Of a DNA stretch of 40,108 nt, positions 32,624 to 40,108 are shown one piece after another; positions within the stretch are counted from its first letter, which is position 1; every line of letters starts with the position of its first letter. Origin of the DNA: CAZHGD01 sp964531735 (GTDB taxonomy: Bacteria > Armatimonadota > UBA10988); the NCBI GenBank assembly GCA_964531735.1, contig CAZHGD010000057.1, positions 1 to 40,108 on the forward strand. The letters run 5' to 3'. Below the pieces are notes generated by a model, which worked only from the letters and a program-made list of their open reading frames with translations, made no database searches and was not told where the DNA came from. Made by a program: the position numbers and the translations under genes.

Positions 32624-35600
32624 TCACTTGCGGCCGCAGCAGTGCTTGTACTTGCGCCCGCTGCCGCACGGACACGGGTCGTTGCGGCCGACCTTGTCCA
32701 CAGTGACCGGCGCGTTGGTCTGCGGCTGTCCGGCCGGTGCTCCGGCACCGGCAGCGCGCCGGCCCGAGCCGCCGCCGCTGGCGGCGGGCGGCGGAGCCGG
32801 CCCGCTGTGCGACGCGGTCAGTTCCTCGGCCTTCGAGGCCAGTTCCTGGATGTTGCGGAACTGGATCGCCATGCGGTAGCCCAGGTGCCCGTGGCTGTGC
32901 ATCTCGACCAGTTCGTGCTCAGTGGTCTCGAACAGACCGCTGAGCACCATTTCGCGCACCCGGCCCAGCATGTTCTCGAACATGGTCCGGCCTTCCTTGC
33001 GGTAGGCCAGGAACGGGTCGGTCTGCGCGTAGCCGCGCAGGTTGATGCCCTCCTTGAGGTAGTCCATCGCCTCCAGGTGGTCGCACCAGTTGGTGTCGAT
33101 GGCCTCGAGCATCAGCCGCCGCTCCCACTGGCGTGGCACGTCTTCCAGTTCCACCGCCTTGACGAAGGCGCGCGGATCGACCTGGAAGTCCTCGTCCAGG
33201 CGGACCTGCAGCAGCCAGCCGACCAAGTCCTCGTCGAGTTCGGCGCCCGACAGCAGGCCCACCGCGGGCCACTGCTGCTGCATGGCGGTCGCAATGGCGT
33301 CGAGGTCGGCGCCGCGGTGCCGCTCGACCAGTGCCGCGATGGCGCGAGTGTCCGCCGCCGCGTCGGCCAGCCCAGCGCGCAACAGCCGCTGCCCGATGAC
33401 CTCGGACAGACCTTCGCGCGCCTGCTCTGACAACGTGTCTGCGTCGAACTCGGCCTCGCGCGGCCAGGCTTCGTGCAGCGCACGCACGAGGCGGTCGGCC
33501 GTGGCGTGCTCCTCGATGGCGGTCACCACGCTGTTGCGCAGTTGCTGTGCGCAGGTGGCTCGGAGAAACGCCGGACCGTCAGCGGCGAACGCCGCGTGCA
33601 GCACCGACACCGCTTGCGCGCGCAGGTCGCCGGCACCAAGAGTCACCAGCCGCGCCGCGTCGAGCTGGCCACCGATCGGCCAGTCCCGTTCCAGGGCCGC
33701 CACGAAGGACGGCACATCCCAGCGGTCGGAAGCGATCTCGGGGTTGCAGTGCTCGCGCTGGGCCTCGTCGACGGCATGGGCCAGTCGGCGGCGGACGTTC
33801 TCGTCATGGAACGCCTGCACCAGAGCCTCATCGTCGCCGTCCACACCGTCTCCGGCGACGTTCCGCGCCGCCTGACGCACGAACGAGGCACCGCCGGTCC
33901 AGGCCGCCTCGAGTAGGGCGTGCGACACCGCTTCAGCCACCTGCTCGTAGGTCAGGGCCGCCAACCGGGCGGCATCGATCTCGCCCACCGGCCACATCCC
34001 AGACAGATCGCCGGCCATACGCTCCAGACTGCAGGTGCGGTCGAGCGCCTCACTCAGCCGCCGCTCCAGCCACTGCTGCACCGCCTCCGTGCCGTACTCG
34101 GCGGTGATTCGCGGCTCGACCGCATCGGCCAGCGAGCGCAGCTCCGCGCGCACGACATCGTGAGTCAGCAGGGCCCGCAGCCCCTCGACGGTCGGCGCGG
34201 CCGACCCGGCCGGCCAGACCTCGGCCAGACCCGAGGTCAACTGCGCCAGGTCCCACGGCCGGTCGACCGCGCCGCCGCAGCGTGCGGCCAGGTCGCTCAC
34301 CCGTGCCGTCAGGTGCTCGGCGACCATCTCGGCGACGTAGAGCGACTGGACCACCTCGGCCGGCAGGTTGTGCGCTGCCTGCCGCAGTGCCTCGCCCAGC
34401 TCGTCGCGCTCCAGGCCCTTGTAGCTGGTCGGGTGCAGCAGGTCGGCCTGGCCCCAGCGCCGGTTCAGCTCCTGCACCACCTGGGCCAGCACCCACGGCC
34501 CCGGCGTCGCCTGAGCCGGCCAGTAGCGGTCGAGGGCCTCGGCCACGGTCACCTGCGCCCAGCGCGCCGACGCCTGAGCGACGAAGCCGGCCGGATCGGC
34601 GGCGAAGGCACCTTGCAGCGCGTCGCGCAGGTGCTGGCGCAGCTCGGCGCCCTTGAGTGGCCGCAGGCGCTCCACCTCGAGTCGCCCGCGCACCGGCCAG
34701 GCGGCTTCGGACCGCTCGAGCAACGCCTGCGGGCCACGCTCCACGCGCAGCAGGTCATCGAGGAAGGCCGCCACGCGGCTTTCAATCGCGCGGGCCAGCG
34801 TCGCCTGGTCGCCGACCTGCGTCGACTTGGCGGCGGCGGTGGTCAGCCCTGCGGTGGCGCGTCGCAGCACGCCGGCCACGAACGCCGCCGGTTCCACCGC
34901 CCGCTGCACCGGCAAGCGCGCGGCAAGTCGGTCGGCCAACGCCGCGAGCTGCCAAGTCTCGGGTGCGCCGCCCGGACAGAACTCGTCCAGCTCCAGCTCG
35001 GCAGCGGCGGCGCGCACATGGTGATAGGCCAGGCGGCGCTGGAGCGCCCCGCCGGCGGTGCGCAGCAAGGCGCGTAACCGGTCCACCATGTCGCGCTGCG
35101 GCAGCGCCCGCAGCTCGTCGGCGGTCACCTCGCCCTCAGGCAACGGCCAGTGCCCGGCCAGCGCTTCGAGCAGATGATCGACGTTGTAGCGTTCGGCCAG
35201 CTTGTCCTGCACGCTGTCGACCAGGCGCAGGTTGACGGCGTCGTGCAGGAAGGCCGCGCCGGCCGCCTCGAGCACCGGTTGAGCCAGGTCGCGCACCGCC
35301 GCCTCCAGCCGCGCCGGCTGGTCCATCGCCGCCCGCACGCCGGCCAACTGCAACGGCTGGATCGCGTTGCCCAGCAGCCACTGCTCGTTCACCCGGTACG
35401 CCGCCTGGGGCAGGCTGTAGTGGGTCGCGCGCACTTGCTCAATCTGCTGACCGTACCGGTGCCGCGCCGTCCGCCGAATGAACGCCCGCTCCTCTTCGCC
35501 GTAGGCCCGCCGCGCCACGGCCAGCAGCTCGTCGTACAGGGCGGCCGGCGAGACGTCGGGCAGGCCCGCCGGATCGATCGGCTGGTGCAGCGGCCAGCGC

Positions 35601-38600
35601 TCTTCCAGAGCAGCCGCCAGGCCGGCCAGGTCCCAGCGGTTGCGCGGCGCGCCGGCCGGGCAGTACAGCTCGGTCTGCTCGTCGAGCACCTCGGCCATCA
35701 GGCGCAACACCAGCCGGCGATGGTACCGCCACTCTTCCCAGCGGCTGGCCTCCTCGAGCACCTCCTTGAGCCGGCGGGCAAGCTCGTTGTACGGCCAGCC
35801 CTTCAGCTTGGAGGCGCGCACGGCGTCCGGGCGGATGGGCCAGGCGGCGGAGACCTCGGCCGACACCTGTCGCACGTTGTAGTGCCGCTCGAAGGCCTCA
35901 TCGACCGTCAGATGCGCGTGCTGCAGCACCGCCTCCAGCACGAACCGCTGCTCGAACTGTGGCTCGACCTCGGCCAGGTCACTGATCAGCACCTCGACGA
36001 GTTGCTCGGCGTCGACCTTGGCCAGGTCGTCGGCCCGGAGCGCCGGGCTCAAGTTCAGCTCGGCGTTCAGCCGCTCGCACAGCCGCTTCAGGCTCAGCCC
36101 GTCGGTCACCACACCACCGACGATGCGCCGGAACTGCGCCAGCTTCTCTTCCTCCTCGGCCAGCGTGTCCTCGGCGGTCTGCGTCAGCAGGGCCACCAGA
36201 TCGGAGTTGCTGCCGAACTCGGGGTAGCTCTCGGGCACGAAGACGCCGGGCACCTCCAGTTGCTGGTTCAGCCGCGCGCAGACACCCGCCAGGCTGTAGT
36301 GCTCCGCCACGGCGGTGCCGATCAGCGCACGCAGGCGCAGGCGCGAGGTGGCCGTCACAAAGGCCTGGCCGCGCGAGCGGACCTCGGAGCGGGCGGTGCT
36401 GGCCATTTCGCCGCGCACCTGGCTGGCTTCGAGCCGCTCCAGCTCCGAGGCGTCGAGGTCGTCGCCAAACGCCCACTGCTCCTTCAGGCGCTCGACCAAC
36501 CGGTTGAGGTCACCGAACGCCAGTTCCTCGTCTTCGTCGTTCGCCTCGGCGCCGGCCAGCGCCGCGGACAACTGCCGGTGCGCGGCCACCACATCCTGCG
36601 CCGCCACTTCCTCCACCGCCCGCAGCACCAGGCCGGTCTGCGCGTGCTCGCCGAACGTGGCGATCAGTGCTTCGGCGTCGTAGTCCACCGCGCCCGCATC
36701 GAACGACACCGAAGCCGGCAGCAACTCCCGGAGGCGCCGCGCCAGCTCGCCGGGGTCGGCGCCCGCCGCCGCCTCGGCCGCCAGCCAGCGCAGCCGGTGC
36801 CCGGCCGATTCGGCCAGGAAAGCCGCGCCCCGTTCGCCGACGGCCTGATCGACCAGCCGGTGCAGCCGCTCCTCAACCACCGCGTAGTTCAGGCTCTCGA
36901 ACTGCCGCGCCTGCAGTCGCTCGCCCAGCGCCCAACGCGAGTCGATGGCCGCGATCAGCCGGTCGAGGTTGCAGGCGGCTGGCAGCGCATCGTCGATGGT
37001 GGCGGCCATCTGCCGCTTCAGCGTCTCCCGCGCGAAGGTCCACCCGCCCTCTTCGAGCGCCGTGAGCACCATGGTCTCCAGCCGCTCCTGGGCCTGGTCG
37101 TCACGCAGTTCGGCCAGCGTCTGCGCGTCGACGCGCAAGTTCCAGTACCGGTTCAGCTCGGCGGCGACGACGGCCGGCTCATGCCCGGCGGCCAGGTCCT
37201 CGGCGGCCTCGCCCGCCGCCTGCTGCAGGCGGTCACCCATGACCGTCAGCACAAACCGGCGCGGACCCGATTCCACGGCGTCGCGGGCGGTCTGGAAGAG
37301 CACTTCGGGCAGGCGGCTGTCGCTGACGCCCGCCAGCCGCGCGGGCAGGTGCTCGCTCAGCGGCCACAGCGCGTTCAGAACGCCACACACGGTGTTGCGG
37401 TCAGCCGCCTCCTGCAACGTGGCATGGATGCTCGCCTGCAACTCGAACTCGACCACCGCGCGGATGAAGTCGTTCTCCTTGTCGTCGTAGGCGCGGTCGG
37501 CCGCCGCGCGCAGCCGCTCCCCCAGCGCCTCGTGGCCCAGGCCCTGCAGGTCCTCAAAGGCCAGTTGGTCCTTCAGCGGGAACCGCTGGTTCAGCTCCTG
37601 CCACAGGCCCCGCAGGTCCCATTCGTTCGGCTCGGTATCGGCCGGCGCGTACTGGCCCAAGGCCTCATCGGCCATGGCGCCCATCATCGCCGACACCGTG
37701 ACGCGCAGGTCCACGCCCTCCAGCACCCGCCGGCGCTCGGCGTAGATGTGCTGGCGCTGCACGTTCATCACGTCGTCGTAGCGCAGCGTGCTCTTGCGGA
37801 TGTCGAAGTTGCGGCCCTCGACCTTGCGCTGCGCGTTGCTCATCGCGCGGGTGATCAGCTTCGCCTCGACCGGTTGCTCCTCCGGCCACTGGTTCATCAG
37901 CAGCCCCCAACGCTCCGGGCCGAACAGCCGCATCAGCTCGTCCTGCAGCGACACGTAGAACCGCGACGAGCCCGGGTCGCCCTGGCGGCCCGAACGCCCG
38001 CGCAACTGGTTGTCGATACGGCGGCTCTCATGCCGCTCCGTGCCCAGGATGTGCAGGCCGCCGGTACTCACCACGTCGCGCTGCTCCGAGCTCCAGGCGG
38101 CGCGGATCGCGGCGATCTCGTCGAGCACCGCCTTCGGCAGACCGCCCTCGTCCTCGGCCCGCCGGCCGGCGTCCAGCGGATCGCCCTTCAGCGCCTGGTT
38201 CATGAACAGCGTCGCCGCCAGGCTCTTCGGGTCGATGCCGCGGCGCTCCAGCAGCGCCTCGACATCCGGCTCGGGGTTGCCGCCGAGCACGATGTCGGTG
38301 CCGCGGCCGGCCATGTTGGTGGCGATGGTCACCGCGCCCAGGCGGCCGGCCTGCGCCACAATCTGCGCCTCGCGTTCGTGGTGCCGCGCGTTCAGCACCT
38401 CGTGCGGCACGCCGTGCGCCAGCACGTCACGCAGCGCGGTCTCGTCCTCCACATCCATGATCTGGAGCAACTGCGCCACGTTGGCGTCGCTGTCCACGGT
38501 CGGGTCGAGCCCGAGGCGCTGGAGGAAGCCGGCCACGTCGCGGGCTTTCAGTCGCTCCAGCGGCACAGTCGACTGCTCGCGCAACTCACGCAGCAGGGCC

Positions 38601-40108
38601 TTGTCGATCCGCTTCTCGTTCTCCATCAGGTGCCACTGCAACAGCAGCAACTGGAAGGTCAGCCGCATCGGCTCGGCCGCCAGCCGGGCCGAGACGCGCT
38701 CGGACGTCTGGACCGAACGCGTACCCACCAGCACCGGCTGGCGCCGGCAGAAGTACTGGGCGATCTCGCAACAGATGCCGCGGAACTTCCACTCCTCGGT
38801 CTTGTAGACCACGTCCTGATGCTCGGTCCGCCGCATCGGCTTGTTGGTCGGCACCACCACCACCGGCATGTCGTAGATGCCGACGAACTCCGGCTCCTCG
38901 GTCTTCGCCGTACCGGTCATGCCGGCCAGGCGGTTGTACATCAGGAAGAAGTTCTGATAGGTGACCGTGGCGATGGTCTGCTGCTCGTCCTGGATCGGCA
39001 CACGCTCCTTGGCCTCGATGGCCTGGTGCAGCCCGTCGGACCAGCGCCGGCCCGGCTGCGGGCGGCCGGTGAACGAGTCGACGATGATCACCGAGTTCGG
39101 ACCGTAGTCGCCGGGACCCACGATGTAGTCCACATCGCGCTTGTAGCAGAAGTTGGCCTTCAACGACGCACTGACCAGGTGCATGTCCTCGATGTGAGCG
39201 CTGTCGTTGAGGTTCTCGATGCCGAGGGCGATCTCGACCTTGCGCTGCCCGTCCTCGGTCAGCGTGGCGTTCTTCGCCTTCTCGTCGATGTACAGGTCGC
39301 CGGTCGACTCCTTGGTCTCCTCGTCATAGGTGCCCAGGATCAGCCGCTGCACCACCTCCTGCACCTTGCGGTACTTCTCCACCGGCTTGCCGCGACTGGC
39401 CGAGATGATCAACGGCACCATCGCCTCGTCGATCAGGATGCTGTCCACCTCGTCGATGATCGCGAAGTGCAGCTCGCGGATGACCAGGTGCTCGGGCCGC
39501 GAGGTGGACGAGTGGTCACGCAGGTAGTCGAAGCCGATCTCGTGGTTCGTGATGTAGGTGATGTCGCAACCGTAGGCGTACTGCCGTTCGGCGCGGTCGA
39601 GGTCGTGCTGAATGACGCCGACGGTGAGACCGAGGTAGCGATAGATCTTGCCCATCCACTCGGCATCGCGGCGGGCCAGGTAGTCGTTGACGGTGATGAG
39701 GTGCACCCCGCGCCCGGTCAGCGCGTTGAGCACCAGCGGCGCGGTCGCGGTGAGCGTCTTGCCTTCACCGGTCTTCATCTCGGCGATACGGCCCTCGTGC
39801 AGCACGATGCCACCGAGCAACTGCACGTCGAAGTGGCGCATGCTCAGCGTGCGCTTGGCCGCCTCACGCACCGCGGCGAAGACTTCGCAGAGGTGGGCGT
39901 CGAGCACGGCCTTCTCGGCGTCGACCACTTCCTTGCGGCGCTTCCGCACCGCGTCGCTGTCGACGGCCGGCGGCAGCTCGGCCTGCGCGTCCAGGGCGGC
40001 TTGTCGCGCGGCCTCCACGCGGCCGCGGATCTTGCGCAAGCGGTCGCACAGGTCCTGCTGCGAGAGCTTCTCGAACTCGGCTTCGAGCTGGTTGATGCGG
40101 GCGACCTG
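32624..40108 (-). CDS. secA: Giant SecA preprotein translocase ATPase with expanded wing-repeat arm (5' end beyond window)
   Basis: SecA drives preproteins through SecYEG using ATP. Numbering here counts from TTG 40039. Reading continues upstream in frame to the edge as QVARINQLEAEFEKLSQQDL, the normal SecA N-terminus, so that TTG is not the start and the gene is 5'-partial. NBD1 has TGEGKT (90-95) and DEVD (196-199), followed by the crosslinking domain and AGMTGTA (372-378). NBD2 has TNMAGRGTDIVLGGN (574-588), GTERHESRRIDNQLRGR (666-682) and an unusual insert at about 453-541. RYDDVMNVQR (753-762) starts the scaffold helix. The scaffold resumes only at 2304-2340 (DTNWCDHLEAMDYLKEGI), after about 1,400 extra residues. 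A C-terminal zinc motif CPCGSGRKYKHCC (2456-2468) is intact. The length is about 2.5 times normal, with no stop or frameshift. Confidence 0.95.
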   Translation of the reverse strand, partial: QVARINQLEAEFEKLSQQDLCDRLRKIRGRVEAARQAALDAQAELPPAVDSDAVRKRRKEVVDAEKAVLDAHLCEVFAAVREAAKRTLSMRHFDVQLLGGIVLHEGRIAEMKTGEGKTLTATAPLVLNALTGRGVHLITVNDYLARRDAEWMGKIYRYLGLTVGVIQHDLDRAERQYAYGCDITYITNHEIGFDYLRDHSSTSRPEHLVIRELHFAIIDEVDSILIDEAMVPLIISASRGKPVEKYRKVQEVVQRLILGTYDEETKESTGDLYIDEKAKNATLTEDGQRKVEIALGIENLNDSAHIEDMHLVSASLKANFCYKRDVDYIVGPGDYGPNSVIIVDSFTGRPQPGRRWSDGLHQAIEAKERVPIQDEQQTIATVTYQNFFLMYNRLAGMTGTAKTEEPEFVGIYDMPVVVVPTNKPMRRTEHQDVVYKTEEWKFRGICCEIAQYFCRRQPVLVGTRSVQTSERVSARLAAEPMRLTFQLLLLQWHLMENEKRIDKALLRELREQSTVPLERLKARDVAGFLQRLGLDPTVDSDANVAQLLQIMDVEDETALRDVLAHGVPHEVLNARHHEREAQIVAQAGRLGAVTIATNMAGRGTDIVLGGNPEPDVEALLERRGIDPKSLAATLFMNQALKGDPLDAGRRAEDEGGLPKAVLDEIAAIRAAWSSEQRDVVSTGGLHILGTERHESRRIDNQLRGRSGRQGDPGSSRFYVSLQDELMRLFGPERWGLLMNQWPEEQPVEAKLITRAMSNAQRKVEGRNFDIRKSTLRYDDVMNVQRQHIYAERRRVLEGVDLRVTVSAMMGAMADEALGQYAPADTEPNEWDLRGLWQELNQRFPLKDQLAFEDLQGLGHEALGERLRAAADRAYDDKENDFIRAVVEFELQASIHATLQEAADRNTVCGVLNALWPLSEHLPARLAGVSDSRLPEVLFQTARDAVESGPRRFVLTVMGDRLQQAAGEAAEDLAAGHEPAVVAAELNRYWNLRVDAQTLAELRDDQAQERLETMVLTALEEGGWTFARETLKRQMAATIDDALPAACNLDRLIAAIDSRWALGERLQARQFESLNYAVVEERLHRLVDQAVGERGAAFLAESAGHRLRWLAAEAAAGADPGELARRLRELLPASVSFDAGAVDYDAEALIATFGEHAQTGLVLRAVEEVAAQDVVAAHRQLSAALAGAEANDEDEELAFGDLNRLVERLKEQWAFGDDLDASELERLEASQVRGEMASTARSEVRSRGQAFVTATSRLRLRALIGTAVAEHYSLAGVCARLNQQLEVPGVFVPESYPEFGSNSDLVALLTQTAEDTLAEEEEKLAQFRRIVGGVVTDGLSLKRLCERLNAELNLSPALRADDLAKVDAEQLVEVLISDLAEVEPQFEQRFVLEAVLQHAHLTVDEAFERHYNVRQVSAEVSAAWPIRPDAVRASKLKGWPYNELARRLKEVLEEASRWEEWRYHRRLVLRLMAEVLDEQTELYCPAGAPRNRWDLAGLAAALEERWPLHQPIDPAGLPDVSPAALYDELLAVARRAYGEEERAFIRRTARHRYGQQIEQVRATHYSLPQAAYRVNEQWLLGNAIQPLQLAGVRAAMDQPARLEAAVRDLAQPVLEAAGAAFLHDAVNLRLVDSVQDKLAERYNVDHLLEALAGHWPLPEGEVTADELRALPQRDMVDRLRALLRTAGGALQRRLAYHHVRAAAAELELDEFCPGGAPETWQLAALADRLAARLPVQRAVEPAAFVAGVLRRATAGLTTAAAKSTQVGDQATLARAIESRVAAFLDDLLRVERGPQALLERSEAAWPVRGRLEVERLRPLKGAELRQHLRDALQGAFAADPAGFVAQASARWAQVTVAEALDRYWPAQATPGPWVLAQVVQELNRRWGQADLLHPTSYKGLERDELGEALRQAAHNLPAEVVQSLYVAEMVAEHLTARVSDLAARCGGAVDRPWDLAQLTSGLAEVWPAGSAAPTVEGLRALLTHDVVRAELRSLADAVEPRITAEYGTEAVQQWLERRLSEALDRTCSLERMAGDLSGMWPVGEIDAARLAALTYEQVAEAVSHALLEAAWTGGASFVRQAARNVAGDGVDGDDEALVQAFHDENVRRRLAHAVDEAQREHCNPEIASDRWDVPSFVAALERDWPIGGQLDAARLVTLGAGDLRAQAVSVLHAAFAADGPAFLRATCAQQLRNSVVTAIEEHATADRLVRALHEAWPREAEFDADTLSEQAREGLSEVIGQRLLRAGLADAAADTRAIAALVERHRGADLDAIATAMQQQWPAVGLLSGAELDEDLVGWLLQVRLDEDFQVDPRAFVKAVELEDVPRQWERRLMLEAIDTNWCDHLEAMDYLKEGINLRGYAQTDPFLAYRKEGRTMFENMLGRVREMVLSGLFETTEHELVEMHSHGHLGYRMAIQFRNIQELASKAEELTASHSGPAPPPAASGGGSGRRAAGAGAPAGQPQTNAPVTVDKVGRNDPCPCGSGRKYKHCCGRK
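33170..37621 (-). repeat. About 20 divergent helical-wing-like repeats within SecA
   Basis: Residues 807-2290 of SecA are tandem units of about 72 residues (spacing 65-82, once 104). Each has an aromatic or Leu anchor in a [WF]-P-[LIV]-like motif: F820, W892, W966, W1036, L1107, W1189, L1261, L1328, W1400, W1482, W1554, W1631, L1709, W1781, W1862, W1942, W2016, W2120, W2192, W2257. Six units begin with W-x-[LV] exactly 13 residues before the anchor (W807, W1469, W1696, W1849, W1929, W2107), as in the single wing segment of E. coli SecA (WDIPGL...F). Others have Y, C or L there. Units then show LDAxxLxxL and a helix ending FxxxxxRxxL. Protein-level similarity is low and no obvious DNA repeat remains, so the expansion is old. 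Confidence 0.85.

Noticed and set aside
33170..37621. Assembly artefact or collapsed tandem repeat as explanation for the giant SecA
   Set aside because: Units are strongly diverged at protein level, the frame is uninterrupted for 7.4 kb and codon use looks like the neighbours; mis-assembly would give near-identical copies or frame breaks.
40037..40039. TTG as the start codon of secA
   Set aside because: The frame continues upstream to the window edge with VARINQLEAEFEKL, conserved SecA N-terminal sequence, so the true start lies outside the window.

Overview
The window is a very GC-rich, gene-dense stretch of bacterial chromosome with short intergenic gaps and many 4-nt start/stop overlaps. 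There are no rRNA or tRNA genes, phage, insertion-sequence genes or CRISPR arrays. Predicted exported proteins, a Tat-anchored Rieske protein, a CUT2-type sugar importer, an HspR-type heat-shock operon and an archaeal-type glycogen debranching enzyme suggest an uncultured free-living heterotroph. Armatimonadota or a Planctomycetota-like lineage would fit, but that placement is inference; no phylogenetic marker was analysed.

Layout. (1) 1-6.4 kb, minus strand: a heat-shock operon read as dnaK, hsp20, hsp20, dnaJ, hspR, exported TPR protein, clpB (cut by the left edge). A sigma70-like promoter overlaps a HAIR-like HspR operator upstream of dnaK, so HspR probably controls its own operon. No grpE is present. 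(2) 6.7-11 kb: glycogen debranching enzyme (plus), then on the minus strand a VOC protein, a Tat-dependent Rieske protein, a SprT-like zinc protein and a sugar-isomerase-like TIM barrel. (3) 11.2-17 kb: two exported proteins, a CstA-family carrier and an NHL-repeat protein, followed by a palindromic repeat element. (4) 17-21.6 kb: a rhamnose/AI-2-type ABC importer in which a permease and the substrate-binding protein are fused in one reading frame. (5) 21.7-27 kb: a PhoB/PhoR-like two-component system and a large secreted carbohydrate-binding protein. (6) 27-30.3 kb: thioesterase, a second TIM-barrel isomerase, endonuclease IV and an M20 amidohydrolase. (7) 30.4-40.1 kb, minus strand: secA, SpoU methyltransferase, a DUF6951-like protein, SDR dehydrogenase and a small basic protein.

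The outstanding object is secA. Its open frame runs 2,471 codons from a TTG and continues at least 23 codons further upstream to the right edge, against about 850-1,000 residues in ordinary SecA. The extra ~1,400 residues sit between the second nucleotide-binding domain and the end of the helical scaffold. They consist of about 19 divergent repeats of roughly 72 residues that resemble the single helical wing module of normal SecA. All motor motifs and the C-terminal zinc motif are kept, so this looks like a functional translocase carrying a very large helical arm. I know of no description of such a protein.

Possible links between genes are mostly inference. The secreted carbohydrate-binding protein, the sugar importer and the two isomerase-like barrels could form a sugar-acquisition pathway. 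The Sec motor, the chaperones and the many exported proteins fit a secretion-oriented lifestyle.
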